Shown here piece after piece: positions 1 to 11,205 of a stretch of 64,000 nucleotides of DNA. Below the pieces are notes generated by a model that was given only the letters and a program-made list of their open reading frames with translations, ran no database searches and was not told the origin of the DNA. Location: positions 20,712,460 to 20,776,459 of the forward strand of contig NC_092863.1 in assembly GCF_032062135.1 (NCBI RefSeq), given 5' to 3'. Each line of letters opens with the position of its first letter. Within the stretch, counting starts at the first letter, position 1. A program made the translations under genes and the position numbers. The DNA comes from Pyxicephalus adspersus. Lineage: Eukaryota > Chordata > Amphibia > Anura > Pyxicephalidae.

Positions 1-1413
1 TTTTTGTCAAAAGGACGAAGGAGGTGTGTGTTGTTTGCCCCCTTCCCTTTTTGAAAAAAACAGATTCCAGGGAACCTTTATGAATAGTATACCACACGCT
101 TATTGCCCCATTTCCTATGAAGATCCAAGCTGATTAAAAAGAGTTTAGGTTAGTTTTAACGCATCCTACAGCTGTTATAAATGTTAATATTTTTTGCATT
201 GTATTATTTTGTACTACAACTGTTACCCAACCCAAGTGCAATACAAACTGGTTTTTGTTCAATGGACTTTATGAATCTGGTAAAGTGTCACCTTTACAGA
301 AATTATCCTAATTGACTTAAGACACAAAGCCTATTGTATCTACAAGCATTGGGATGCCAATGAAGGACATTTTAAAGCAAATACCCCCTTGACTGCTTGT
401 GGCAGATGCAGGGAGAGAGTGTCTGGGTGATAAAGGGTGTGTATGTATGTCCAAGATTTCTTTCATCTGCACTGCCATTTTCAAAGTCCACTCCAGGATT
501 TGATGTTTAGCCTGGTGTAGGTGCTCAGCCATCAAAAAAAGACTAAGCTGGTCAGTTCATCCTGTCCTGTTCTGGGAACCTCATTGTCTGTGGTGGGCTG
601 TGCAAACTGTGTGCAAAGGTATTTGCTGCTATTTGTAGGTCCCCTAGCCAGCAATTTTTTTTTACATTTTTTTTTTGGGACATGGTCCCATGGGTCCCCC
701 AAGGAGAACTGTCAAGCAAATGTATATTCTTGTCCTAAATACATGTCAGCTGGTTCAAATTAATATTGCAATCATACAAGTGTAATAGTATCTACAATTT
801 GCTGTACTGATTTATTTAAAAAATGGTGTTTTATATACATATATTGCAGTAGGTGGTAAAGAATAAGGTTTAACCAATAGTCCTTACTATGATGTATTTA
901 CGAATAAAAGGTCTAAGTTAAAAATTACCCTCCAAAAGTGTATACACTTCGACGATGATATCCTGCTTTCTCCTTTATACCAGGCCTTAAAATCAGCAAA
1001 TCTTTGTCCATTTAGACAAGTCTTAGAATACTAATGGAGTTTCTATTCCCATACACCAAAAATCCCACCAGATTTTAACTCTATGCAATGCAGTAAGATT
1101 TCCTTTCAAATTTGTCACTCAGGTCTCTGTTACAAACACAGTTTTTCTTATCAATAACCAGCAATTATTGGTGTAACAGTGTAACTCTCAAAATACAAAC
1201 TTCTGACTTTCCCATTTGACTGCAATGTAAAAAGCCATCGGGGAGAGAAATGAGCCTTTAAAATGAATCCAAGCTGAAGGAATTGTTTGTTCACTTTTGG
1301 CTGGTGAAACAAGTGGCTTGGAATAAGTGGAGTTAGAAAACACAGGAGTTTGAAAACAAAATGAGTTGAATTTTTAATGAAACTACAAACTGTAAGTAAA
1401 CTTTTATAACTGT
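1..1413. other. Intergenic/intronic sequence, no gene seen
   Basis: This AT-rich stretch has no open frame with recognisable protein similarity, no RNA gene and no terminal repeats that I could identify. The short open frames are rich in Cys, Phe and Leu, as expected from random AT-rich sequence. It may contain unrecognised old repeat and may include the 5' end of the LINE that follows. Confidence 0.5.
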
Positions 1414-2215
1414 GTGAAATTAATAAATATTGTAACTGGGAAAATGAGTGGCAGCAAGGTGGAAACTTATGTTCAGTGCACAGTCTGCCATATGTATGCA
1501 CAAATGGAGCATAAACTCACAGGTGAATTCCCCTGTGACAGACAAGAGCAAGTTGCCTTTCTGGAATCTCACATTAGAGATCTGGAGAAGTGCATTGAAA
1601 CACTGAAATCACTGAATCACCTTGAGAGGGGTCTCCAGCTCACTGAGCAGGTAGTTAATGGCATAGATGTGCAGGGTAGGGAGGTTAATCAGGATGAACA
1701 TGTAGGCAGCTGGGTTACTGTTAGAGGTAGTGGTATAGGTTCCAGGAAAAAGAAGGCCAGCCCTGTGTTTGAGCACCCTAACAAATTTGAAAGCTGTATT
1801 TAAAATTCAAAGCTATGTGAAGATGTGCAGGTGGCAGACCCAGTGGTGGCAACCCTAGATGTTACTGCTACCGCTAACGGCCAGGAGAGCAGCCCATGTA
1901 GTAGGAAGGTGTAGACAATTAGTTGTCATGGGTGACTCTATTATCAGGAAGACTGATAGAATAGTTTGTCGCCCAGATCCCTTTAACCGAATGGTTTATT
2001 GTGTCCCTGGTGCCAGGGTTTGGCATGCGGTGGACCAAGTGGACAGATTACTGGGAACCAGGTACTGTTGGAACCAATGGCAGGATATATGGAAAATGAG
2101 GGATCCTTAAAGAATTAAGTTTCACGTTGAAGGAAAGGACCTCCAAGGGTATATTCTCTGGAAAATTGCCTGCGCCATGCGCAACACAGGAAAGGCAGAG
2201 CGGATCCCAGGGGGT
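1414..2215 (+). pseudogene. CR1/L2 LINE ORF1 with SGNH-esterase-like domain (broken)
   Basis: The first open part gives about 129 residues with paired Cys residues near the start (VQCTVC), then a predicted coiled-coil stretch (FLESHIRDLEKCIETLKS). After a stop and frame change, a second part shows VVMGDSIIR followed by CVPGARV, then VGTN in a shifted frame. These match the GDS(I/L), C.PGA and HVGTND blocks of the esterase domain found in ORF1 of CR1/L2 LINEs. After another shift, KLPAPCATQ resembles the block that follows in such ORF1 proteins. In intact elements ORF1 is thought to bind RNA or lipid and assist retrotransposition. At least two frame breaks are visible. Confidence 0.75.
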
Positions 2216-2482
2216 CCCCAAATTGAATCTGGATGTTGGGGAGGCCTTGGGGGCCACTGTCATGGCAATAAACATTAGGGTACTGCCAGTTGTCAGTGCG
2301 CTGTGGTGCCCCTTGAAACAAAAATACAAGGCTGTATTCAGACTGGTGGTGGGGTTGCAGTGTGGTTACCCCTTTTCATGCCATGGACCCTGGCTCAGGG
2401 GAGACGCTCAGTACCCCTCACTGCCGTCCGAAGTCAAATCTGCAGACTTTGCGGTGCGAGGGACTAAGCAGCTGATGGAGTG

Positions 2483-3320
2483 CCTGTTACACATATCTTG
2501 ACACTTACCTGCTGTGAACCCCAGTTTCTCTGGAACAGAGGGATGTCGGCAACTAGAAATTTGGAAGCCAGTAGGAAACCCTTTTTCCCCCTTTTCCCCA
2601 TTAAAATGTTATACCCATCATATAATGCTACCCTGTCACACATAGATATCCCCCTACTCTTTATGAATCCCGATTTCCTTGTAAGAAAAGGGAAATGAAG
2701 GTGCAAGTGCAGGACCTTCTCTAAAATGTCATCACTACGGCACCATCACAAGATACAAAAACTATACTTGTCATACTGTGCTACCCTGTCACACATAGCT
2801 TGCCACTTACCTTCTGTAAACTATAATTTCTCTTTAACAGTAGAGGAAGGGAAATGTAGAATAACTGGGGGACTCTTGTGGCTACCCCCCAACTAAAAGT
2901 TTATCACTCGTACTATGGGGCCCATCACATATAAACGTCCCCTTTTGTTCTTTGAACCCCAATTTCTCCTGAAAGGGGAGCTGTAGGTATAATAAAATGT
3001 AGGATAAGTGAGGGGACTCTTGAGGCTCACCTCCCCTAAAATGTTATTGCTGCGTGCCATCACAAGATAAGAAACCTGCCTACTCTGTCACACATATCTG
3101 GCCACTTACCTTCTTTGAACCCTAATTTTTCAAGAACATGTACCCCTTGGTTATCCCTCACATGAATTGCATTTCTCTGGAAGTATTCATTGAAGAGATT
3201 TTGGGGTACAAAGAAGGTTAGGGACCCCCTATAGCTGACAGGACGCACTGTATGGTCTAGTTTCTGCTTTTTGGTACAGTAATAGTGAGCGGGGAGCATA
3301 TGACCAGCCAGCACTGTATG
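2483..3320 (+). repeat. Degenerate tandem repeat, unit ~150 bp (dimer ~300 bp)
   Basis: A motif close to 'ctgtcacacatatcttgccacttacc', followed by a 'tttgaaccccaatttctc'-like phrase, recurs near 2483, 2784 and 3083, about 300 bp apart. Weaker alternate versions starting 'ctgtcacacatagatatcc' or 'cccatcacatataaacgt' lie near 2633 and 2927. This gives five half-units of about 150 bp. The block sits between LINE ORF1 and ORF2 and does not belong to the usual LINE body, so it is probably an insertion or expanded minisatellite. Confidence 0.65.
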
Positions 3321-3407
3321 ATAGCTTTAGTTTTGTATCTTTCATTATTAAAAGATTGCATTAGGAACATGAGCATCAAATGGTGAGTGCAGAAAATCTT
3401 GATTTGT

Positions 3408-3499
3408 CATATATTTTATTTGGTGCATGGTAACTGGAAACATTTCCATTTTCCATATATTTTATTTGGTGCATGGTAACTGGAAACATTTCCATTTAG
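3408..3499 (+). repeat. Exact 46-bp tandem duplication
   Basis: A 46-bp segment beginning 'catatattttatttggtgca' occurs at 3408-3453 and again at 3454-3499 with no differences seen over nearly all its length. It lies just upstream of the LINE endonuclease region. The near-identity suggests a recent slippage or duplication. Confidence 0.85.
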
Positions 3500-3538
3500 T
3501 TTCATTTTAAATTAAGACTATTCTAGTTTTAAACATAC

Positions 3539-5595
3539 ATGTTTATGCATTGTGGCCTACGAGTTTTATCCCAATGTCAACAACGGCCCCCAGATGAAAA
3601 AAGGTTGAGAACCAAAGGTTTAAAGAGCCTGTTCACCAGTCCTAGAAGTCTGGAAAACAAAATAAGGGATTTGGAAGCCTTAATGAATGAAGAGCATTAT
3701 GACTTAGTTGGTATTGCTGAATTCTTGCTTCATTGTTCACAAGACTGTTCTGTCAATATTCCTAATTATACTCTCTTTTGTAAAGAACAAGTCAAACAAA
3801 AAGGTGGTCTCTATATGTAAAAGGTCATCTGAAAATGAATGTGATTAGGAAATTGTTAATGGAAAAAGTGATGAGGTTGGGACATTGTGGGCGGAGTTGT
3901 GTATGGGGATGCATATTATACAGTTAATTATTGGAGTCTGTTATAGGATCCCTATTCCAAAAAGAAGAAATAGAGAATCAATTACTAGCACAGATAGGGC
4001 TGCAAAAGCTGGCATAGTTTTAATAATGGGAATGGGCATTGAAAAATATATTCCAATGGGTAATAAGTTTAAGAGGCTAAAATTAAACCCTATGTGGCTC
4101 ACAGCTAATAATAAAAAAGCCATAAAGAATAAGAAATAGGCATTCCAAAAATATAAAAATAAAGAATCACCATTATCATTTGAAAACTATAGAAAAATAT
4201 AACAAAAGATGTAAAAAGGAGATAAAATGTGCAAAACTTCAAAATGAAAGACATATTGCAAAAGATAGTAAGACAAGCCCCAACATTTTTTAAAATATAT
4301 TAGCAAAAAGATCAGATCTGATCATGTAGGTCCCTTAAAGGATGTCTCTGGGTTGGTAACTGGGGATAAAGAAAAGGCAGATTACTAAACACTTTTTCTA
4401 GCTCTTTATACACAAAGGAAAATGGCAGAGCTCAAGTCCAAATTGCTAATAGCAATATCACTGCCTTAAATGAGCCACATGGTTTAAAATCGATATGACT
4501 GAGAAACAGTTTGGCAAAATTGACAAAGCACCAGGACCTGATGGATTACATCCAGGTATGCTCAAAGAGCTGAGCTTAGTTATTTCAAAGCCTTTCTTTC
4601 TAATTTTTAGTGACTCTTTAATCACTGGCATGGTACCAATGGATTGGCGTAAGGCGAATGTGGTTCATGTCTTCAAAAAGGGAGCAAAGTCATTGCCAAA
4701 TACCTACAGACCGGATATGTTTAACGTACATAGCTAGAAAGGTCCCATAGAGTTTGATAAATAAACACATGGAAGAGTTTATGCTAGAAAATAATATAAT
4801 AAGTGATAGTCAGCCTGGCTTCAATAAAGACAAGTTGTGAAACCAAAATTACAGTTTATTTATGATTCATCCTCTGAATGGTCTAAACTTTTTAGTGGTG
4901 TACCCCAGGGTTCAGTGTTGGGATCTTTACTGTTGACATCTTTATAAATATAAAGTTTGGGAATAAAAGTACAATTTCGGTGTTTGCAGATGACAACAAA
5001 CTATCTGGAATTAAGTCCATACAGGATGTTTTTAATCTACAAGCAGACCTGGATGTACTGATTGATCGGGCAGCCAAGTGGCAAATTACATTTAATATTG
5101 AGTAATGTAAAGGTATTCACTTGGGGGCTAATACCATGCATGCCTCATACTGTCTAGGGGGGAATAGATTGGGGGGAGTCAAAAATAGAAAAGGATTTTG
5201 TGGTTCTGCTAGTTCATATACCTAATAATGGCATGCAATGCCAAACTGCAATATCTAAAGCTAGTAAAGTACTTTCTTGTATTAAGAGAGGAATAGACTG
5301 TAGAGATTAAGACATAATCCTGCCCCTGTACAAAGCATTGGTCAGACCACATCTGAAATATGCCATGCAGTTTTGGGCACCAGTTCACAAAAAGCACATT
5401 GTGGAATTGGAGAGAGTGCAAAGAAGGGCAACTAAACTAATAAAAAGAATAAAGAAACTCAGCTATGAGGAGGGATTAGCTGAACTGAATCTATTCTCCC
5501 TTGAGTGGAGACATTTAGGGGAGGATATGATCATCCTATATAAATATATATTGGTCCATATAGAGAACTTTCCTCCCAACTATTTACTTTAAGAT
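3539..5595 (+). pseudogene. CR1/L2 LINE ORF2 (endonuclease-reverse transcriptase), broken
   Basis: Fragments of one polyprotein appear in consistent order. An APE-like endonuclease part (about 3600-3820) includes LENKIRDLEALMNEEHYDLVG-like text and the stretch LIIGVCYR near 3910-3950. The RT domain follows: KAPGPDGLHP (4528-4557), WRKANVV, a GVPQGSVLG-like motif near 4897, and the catalytic box as VFADD near 4980, with NLQADLD downstream. The C-terminus (5338-5592) contains MVRPHLKYA, ERVQRRATK and LNLFSLEWRHL, typical of CR1/L2/Rex-like ORF2. Numerous stops and frameshifts separate the pieces. It is not functional. Confidence 0.85.
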
Positions 5596-5989
5596 CGTTA
5601 CAAAGGACAAGAGGACACTCTTTGTGTGTGGAGGAAAAGAAGTAAGCTCTGGCTAAGGTCTGTGAAAATGTGAAATGGGCTCCCCCAGCAAGTAGTGTCA
5701 GCAACTACTATAGATTGGTTTAGGAAAAAGCTGGATGCTTTTCCAAAAGCACAGAATGTAACTGGGTATTAAAGCTTTAAGGTAAAGATAACAGAGATTG
5801 TAGATCCAGGGAATAGGTTTTTTTTTGGCCTGTTGGAGCAAATTGTACCAGGGTTTTTTTTGCCTTCCTCTGAATCAACTATGTCCATAGGGTTTTATAT
5901 CTGGGATATGTTTATTTCCCTAGTGGTTGAACTTGATCGACTTGAAGCCCTTATATCATTATTTTGCATCCTAACACCTTGATATTGCT

Positions 5990-6245
5990 TCAAACATATT
6001 CTTTGATTGATATATTTTACATATTTCTCTTTTGTTATCACTCTGAAGGTCTCCTAAACAACCCCTGAGGAAGCTTACGGGGGAAAACGCGTTGGGTAGG
6101 AAACAAGTTTATTGCTGTAAACAGGATTTGGCCCACCAATAACACTACCCATGTACTTATATGAGGCTAGGATACTGATGTTAGTTTAGGACTAGCATAG
6201 GAGACCTCTGTTTAGTTTTAGGATTTTCAACATTAATAAAGTTTA
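5990..6245 (+). mobile_element. Penelope-like element tail with hammerhead relic
   Basis: This stretch contains 'CCCTGAGGAAGC' followed by 'GAAAACGCGTTGGG', then about 130 bp and 'taataaag'. The layout (hammerhead-like motif, about 100 bp, AATAAA-type signal) repeats that at 11089-11200. Penelope-like retroelements are known to carry hammerhead ribozyme motifs in their terminal repeats. No coding part remains here. Confidence 0.5.
6061..6097 (+). ncRNA. Degenerate hammerhead ribozyme motif
   Basis: Stem I would be ACCC (6061-6064) with GGGT (6094-6097). The core reads CTGAGGA instead of CTGATGA, stem II is imperfect, and there is an extra A before the ACGCGT mini stem III. The core U-to-G change should abolish or greatly reduce cleavage. 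It is best read as a decayed copy of the motif seen intact at 11089-11129. Confidence 0.5.
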
Positions 6246-6389
6246 AGTTTTTAACAAAATGACTGTGCCCCACAAAAGAATGTCTTTCTCTTTCTCTTCT
6301 GACTTGTTCCTTCTTCAACAGGGTAAAAAAATTCCTCCCTGATTCCATGAGGCAATCGGATGTTCTGATGATTTAGTTCTCTTGGGGAT

Positions 6390-6640
6390 AAATTGCTGTG
6401 AGGTTGCGGTTTGTTTACCGCTTCCACACCAGAAAAGGCTGCGGCTTTGGGAGACGCTAAATGTAGCATTTTGTCGTTGGTGCTGAGAGTTCCAGTACAT
6501 GTAGCGTCTTCCTACGGCAGCTCCATAGAAAATGAATAGGGGCAGCCAGCTGTGATATGTGCAGGCACTGGTTCTTTTTAACCAGCACAGCTGTGTGAAG
6601 GTTGTGCAGGTGTGAACCTGCCCTTAATGAGAGCGTTTTC
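6390..6640. repeat. Possible MITE-like repeat
   Basis: The stretch has a higher GC content and phrases such as 'gtttaccgcttcc' and 'gtgtgaacctgcccttaatg'. Related wording occurs at 53575-53640 ('gtggttaccgcttccttatgcctgtgaacc'). No clear terminal inverted repeats or target-site duplication were found, so the class is open. Confidence 0.3.
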
Positions 6641-9600
6641 GTGACTATAGGTTTTTATTTCTTTGATTCTGATTTGTATGTAACGTTATGCACTTTACAC
6701 TTTGAATTGGACACTGCAGTGAAGCATCCTAAAGGAGTGCAAATGCAGTACTTTTTCAACTATACATAAGAAGGGACCCAGAATTTGTAGCTGCTAGGGA
6801 AAAAACAAACTTAACATGTGTGATTCAGGCAGGTGCTACTCCTCTTACCTGTCTGTTTGTCACCCAGCTGTCAAGTTTTGCTTATCTGCACATGCTACAT
6901 ACTTTCATATTTTTTCAGATTTACTTTAAACAGACCCATGTAAATGAATGAAAACGCTTCTATAACACATTTTAGGTACATCTGCCCCATGCATACATTA
7001 CTGCACTAGCATAAGTGTGAGATCCTCATTTACCTGTTGCTAGGCACAACTACACACAGTTCTTTGATAACTTGCCTATTTGCCTCTGACAATGTATTTG
7101 CTGCCATTATAATGTGATGGCCCATTCACAGCTAGAGAACTCAGAAGTCATTCATTATACCATTAGTTGGTGCACCACGGTCCTTTCCCTTTACACATAG
7201 TCCCTCTACAGCCCACCATTCCAGAGCTAATTTGATAATTTCACTGCTCCTATCTCTTCTCTTCTCTCACACAGCAAGAGACGGTCTGTACTTCTGATGT
7301 GGAACTTTCAGCACCAAAAACAAAAATGTGCTAAACACTCTGCCTAAAATCTGGTTCATACAGTGGTGTCTTCTCTACTGATCTACATGTCATTATGTCT
7401 CTGCCTCCTCTCAGGTGGCAGTGGAGTCCTCTGAAGCAACGGGTCCATTGTTCCTATGCTACTTGATGTGTGGACATTATATTGAGATATTAGGATTTTG
7501 TAGCATACTATAAATCATAAAACCTCAAATTTGTTTGTTTTGTGTCTGTGCTTGTGCAGGCACATCGCTACTTTAGAAAGTGCAGCCTGTATTGGCATGA
7601 CTGGCCTAACTGCCAAGTGACTCCACTGAATGTAATTTTAGAAGATGTCTGTGTGAAATAAACTCTATGACAGCAGAAGCGTAAACTTTAGCAAGGACAG
7701 GGGTTTTTTCAGCTCACTGCGTTTCACACAATGTATTAGCACAATTCTGGAAGGACATCATAAATCTGATACTAAATGACCGATAAAAAAGAAAGCAAAT
7801 ATCTAACGGGCAGGCGCCAGGACAGCACAAATTTGGAAGAATGGGCAGCATGAGTTGCAGTTCATCAGAGAGAAAATCAGGTGGGTTCACTAGACTTGGA
7901 GCTCTCATTGTCCCCCCATTCCAAATAATTTTTGAAGTTAAAATTCGTGTCCAGTTACTATGGCCATATACATATAGTTGGGAAAATATGTTTTATTGAC
8001 AAACTTAACCTATAAAGACTGTAATACACATTAGTGAAAAAGGAAAAATATGGAGCTGCTAATAAAGGTTCAGCAGTGTATCAGTAAAGTCTGATCAATG
8101 TAAATCTATGTTATGGCTTGCTGATTTTTAATTCTAGGCTTTGTAGAAAATGCAAAAGATGTAGTCAGTAAATTCAGACCCATAGTTCCCCAGAGTGAAA
8201 GACAACTTCCTAGTATGAAAATATTGGATTATTCTAGTTTCCAACTGAATCCTGTGCAGTAAACTCTCAAATATGTTAGATTTGATGGGTTGGACACTGA
8301 ATATGCTATTAATATCAAACGCTGTTAAAGTATAACAAAAGGCAAATGCTAATGTGGAAGAAGTGGTGAGGAAAAAGAACCTTTAAAGGTTTTTTTTGTT
8401 TAACTTTTCAAATTGTCCTAACAGTGAATAGGGACTGGTGTGATAACGTGTGAATGCATGACACATGAAGAATACATTTCTAACCACAATTATATTTTTC
8501 CCTTATTCTTTTAATTTTTTTAATGTATGTCTCAAAAATCTGTTATCGTAACATCAAAACGGAATTAATTATAATGTTATGTGTAAAAAGCAAACATGTT
8601 TGATATTCATTTTGTTTTAAAAGCCTTCACTACCCTTTCAATCATTTCAAGTCAGGCATTTCTATGCAATGTGTATTTAATGATTTCAGACGAAGCTGCT
8701 TCACTTTTTAGTTCATCAATTCTTGAAGCACTGCATAAAACTCTGTCAGAGAGGTCTTTAATGGCTCTGCTTGTTATTTCATCATTTACTTTTCTTTTCT
8801 AGCCAAAGGTGTTGCTTAGTAGTTAATGATGCATGAAGGGAACATGGTAAAATCAGAAGAGTGGAAATAACTCAGCAGAATCCTTCATTAGGTTATAATG
8901 TAGGTGTCACATTCAGTTAAGTTGTAATGTAACCCTATAAAAAATATATTTGTAAGTTTACTATATGTTTTAAGGTACATGTAGCATTTTCCATAACATT
9001 TCATGATTTATCAATGCATTTTTAGATTTTTGTGTGATTTTTTTATTAAGAAAATGTAACATACTGGAGTTCTGCGTAGCCATTTTTTCACTTTCTACAT
9101 TACATTTGAAAAACAACTGATAAATCACAAAATATACTGTAGCAATATATGTTTTTCAATGCATTTAAACTGAAAGTTTTTAACTTACAGAAAGTCACAT
9201 CAGAGCATTTGGGAAGCTTTGCCTAGTCGTGTACATAATTTCTGATCTATGGAGCCCATATTATGGTAAAAATCATCCAACCTTATATGTAATATGCAAC
9301 GACTTTTTCTTCTGCAAGGTTTATTAGGCCTTTTTTGTTCCTTTTCTAAGTTTACTATGGAAAATATCACTAGGAAAAATAATACAACAGTATTTCTATA
9401 AAAAATATTAGAACAATAATATTATTCACCACATTTGCATATAAAAGATTTTGATATAGAATATGTATATTTTGTTTACATAAAGTTCTCATTAAAATGG
9501 TTTCTTTTCCAGCCAGATTATTTAGATTTCCATATATCAAAATGATATAATTATATATAATCATTACCTCTCGTCAACCACCCACTTCTGGTAAAGTGAC

Positions 9601-10188
9601 AGGTATCTATTGATGTCTCAGCCCCACTTGCTGTCCTTATTAAGGCTAAATAAGCCCTTAATTCATTCAGAATTTCTATTTTATGCAGGCATTTATAGGT
9701 AGATAAGACATGCCTGGGCATGTTTGTAGGACAACATGCATCTTTGTTAGCCAATCCTTATCAGGGTTGGGACCATAAGGTAACCAGCTCAAGTTATGAA
9801 TACAAAAAGATTGAAATAAATAGTTCTTAGTGATGGTGCAGCTAGCCATGAATAGAGGCATCATGCAGAAAATGTTATGGAAACATGCCAGCGCACAGAA
9901 AAAAGCACTCTGGGGTAACCAGGCCTTGTAATTTTCTGGTGCCCCAGGACATGACCCTAGGTTGGACAATACATTGCGGATTCTGCACTTCTAAAGACCC
10001 CTGGCCAGATTATTAGGTTCTCCACCCTCACCAGTGTAGATTTGATCCCATCTGGGAGCTATCCTTTCAGGGCTGGTCCCTTGCCTTCTGCAGTCTCTCC
10101 TTCAGAAAGGTTAAGCTTGGGTCCTGCCTTTTTCAGAGCATCAACATCTGGTTCCACAGCTATCTCTATGGTAAGGATCGCCTAACCA
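6641..10188. other. Long stretch with no recognisable gene or repeat
   Basis: No protein domain, splice-framed exon, tRNA or clear transposon end was recognised in these 3.5 kb. The small open frames (for example 8596-8802 and 9676-9969) look like chance. It is consistent with ordinary intron upstream of the srcin1 exon at 13093. Confidence 0.5.
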
Positions 10189-10221
10189 CTGATAAGAACA
10201 GATATTGATCTTAGCCAAAAG
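10189..10221 (-). ncRNA. U2 snRNA 5'-region fragment (pseudogene)
   Basis: Read on the minus strand the sequence is CTTTTGGCTAAGATCAA followed by TATCTGTTCTTATCAG. This matches the first third of U2 snRNA, including the branch-site-proximal region, with about 7 nt missing between the two halves. Only about 33 bp remain and the flanks do not continue the U2 sequence, so it is a fragment and not an expressed gene. Confidence 0.6.
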
Positions 10222-10345
10222 CAGTCTTAAGTCATGCTGAATGAGCCATTCTGTTATATTTCCTGTTAATTTATATTTTCTTTTGTAAAGTCATAAGAAA
10301 AATATTAACGTCTATGTGAGAAGATTTATTTTTTGGTATGGGTTG

Positions 10346-10510
10346 CAGTGTTCTCCCCAGCCCCTTTTAGCTGGGCGCACCACCCAGCACTTTCAGTGAG
10401 CACCCGGCTGTTTGAAGTGGCTACTGAAGAGTTGGGTCACAATACAGGGGCTGCCACCCGCCTACAATTTCTTCCCACCCCGCTCAAAAAAAATCCTGAG
10501 TTGAGCACTG
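10346..10510. mobile_element. Short hAT-like MITE
   Basis: The left end reads CAGTGTTCTCCCCAG and the right end reads GAGCACTG, giving imperfect terminal inverted repeats CAGTG(T/C)TC. The flanks share GGGTTGC on both sides, consistent with a 7-8 bp target-site duplication that overlaps the ends by a base. There is no coding capacity in about 165 bp. Confidence 0.45.
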
Positions 10511-10939
10511 GGTTGCTGTAAAATTTCATTGGATATATATATATATTTTATAGTCATCGTTACTTATTGAATAATCTGATTATTGCTAAAATACAGATGG
10601 TGGCATTTCTGAAACATGCTCCCTTCTGTTGGGGGTTTGAATAGGTGATGTTATTTTTTTATGTTTTCTGTTGTTTTATACAACATTAGGTGCTCACCAA
10701 TATTGTAAATGTCAACTTATTATAAACATATCTTATTGAACAACTTTACATTTAGCATTTATCAGCAACAAAAGTGTCTTGTTATGATGGTACAATGTAC
10801 CCTGATTAAAGAGGCTGAACTGATGTATCAGGCTGTTAAGTGTAAGCCTCTCATTGCTTGCAGGGACAATGGAGTGTGGGTGAGGCATATGCAAATATCC
10901 ATTTACCTCCTTCGGTCAGGTATGTTTTTCAGCTGATGG

Positions 10940-11205
10940 TTGCAGCCACATAATTTGGTCTTTAGACAGGGGGAGCTAATACAATTGACTCTTTGGTTTT
11001 TGTTGATACCTGCTCCCTATGCCTCTCTACCTGTCTCCCCGCTTCAATATGTGAAGGGAGCTACAATTTCATGGCTTTAGATAAAATTCCTCCTGATGAA
11101 GTGGACTAGATCCACGAAACACGTTGAGGATTTTACATGCATGTGTGTCTGCATGTTTTTGTAACATTGTGATTTGAAATAAACATATAAAAGTTGTTTT
11201 AAAAA
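10940..11205 (+). mobile_element. Penelope-like element terminal region
   Basis: A block ending in an AATAAA signal (near 11178) with a hammerhead ribozyme motif about 60 bp upstream. The arrangement matches the tails at 5990-6245 (+) and beside the coding PLE at 29.0-31.6 kb. No RT sequence lies immediately upstream, so this is a truncated copy or a non-autonomous terminal repeat. Confidence 0.5.
11089..11129 (+). ncRNA. Hammerhead ribozyme, type I, minimal stem III
   Basis: All core elements are present in order. Stem I is CCTC (11089-11092) with GAGG (11126-11129). The core CTGATGA is at 11093-11099. Stem II is GTGGA (11101-11105) with TCCAC (11111-11115) around a 5-nt loop. GAAA is at 11116-11119, followed by a two-pair stem III (A-U, C-G) around AC. 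The predicted cleavage is after 11125 (UU). Very short stem III hammerheads are known from Penelope-like elements and occur in amphibian genomes. They often act as dimers, so activity of this single copy is uncertain. Confidence 0.75.

Larger units (their letters stand above)
1414..5945 (+). mobile_element. CR1/L2-type LINE, degenerate, both ORFs present
   Basis: A long non-LTR retrotransposon relic. In order it shows ORF1 with an esterase-like domain (about 1414-2215), a foreign tandem repeat block (2483-3320), the endonuclease part of ORF2 (from about 3539), reverse transcriptase (about 4495-5100), and the C-terminal region common to this clade (5338-5592). The 3' end (5820-5945) carries phrases such as 'ggagcaaattg' and 'tttatttccctagtggttgaac', which recur at 12480-12560. 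Many stops and frameshifts show that it is dead. CR1/L2 elements move by target-primed reverse transcription and usually lack a poly(A) tail, as here. Confidence 0.85.

Noticed and set aside
4892..5077. Minus-strand open frame
   Set aside because: It is antisense to the LINE RT catalytic region on the + strand.
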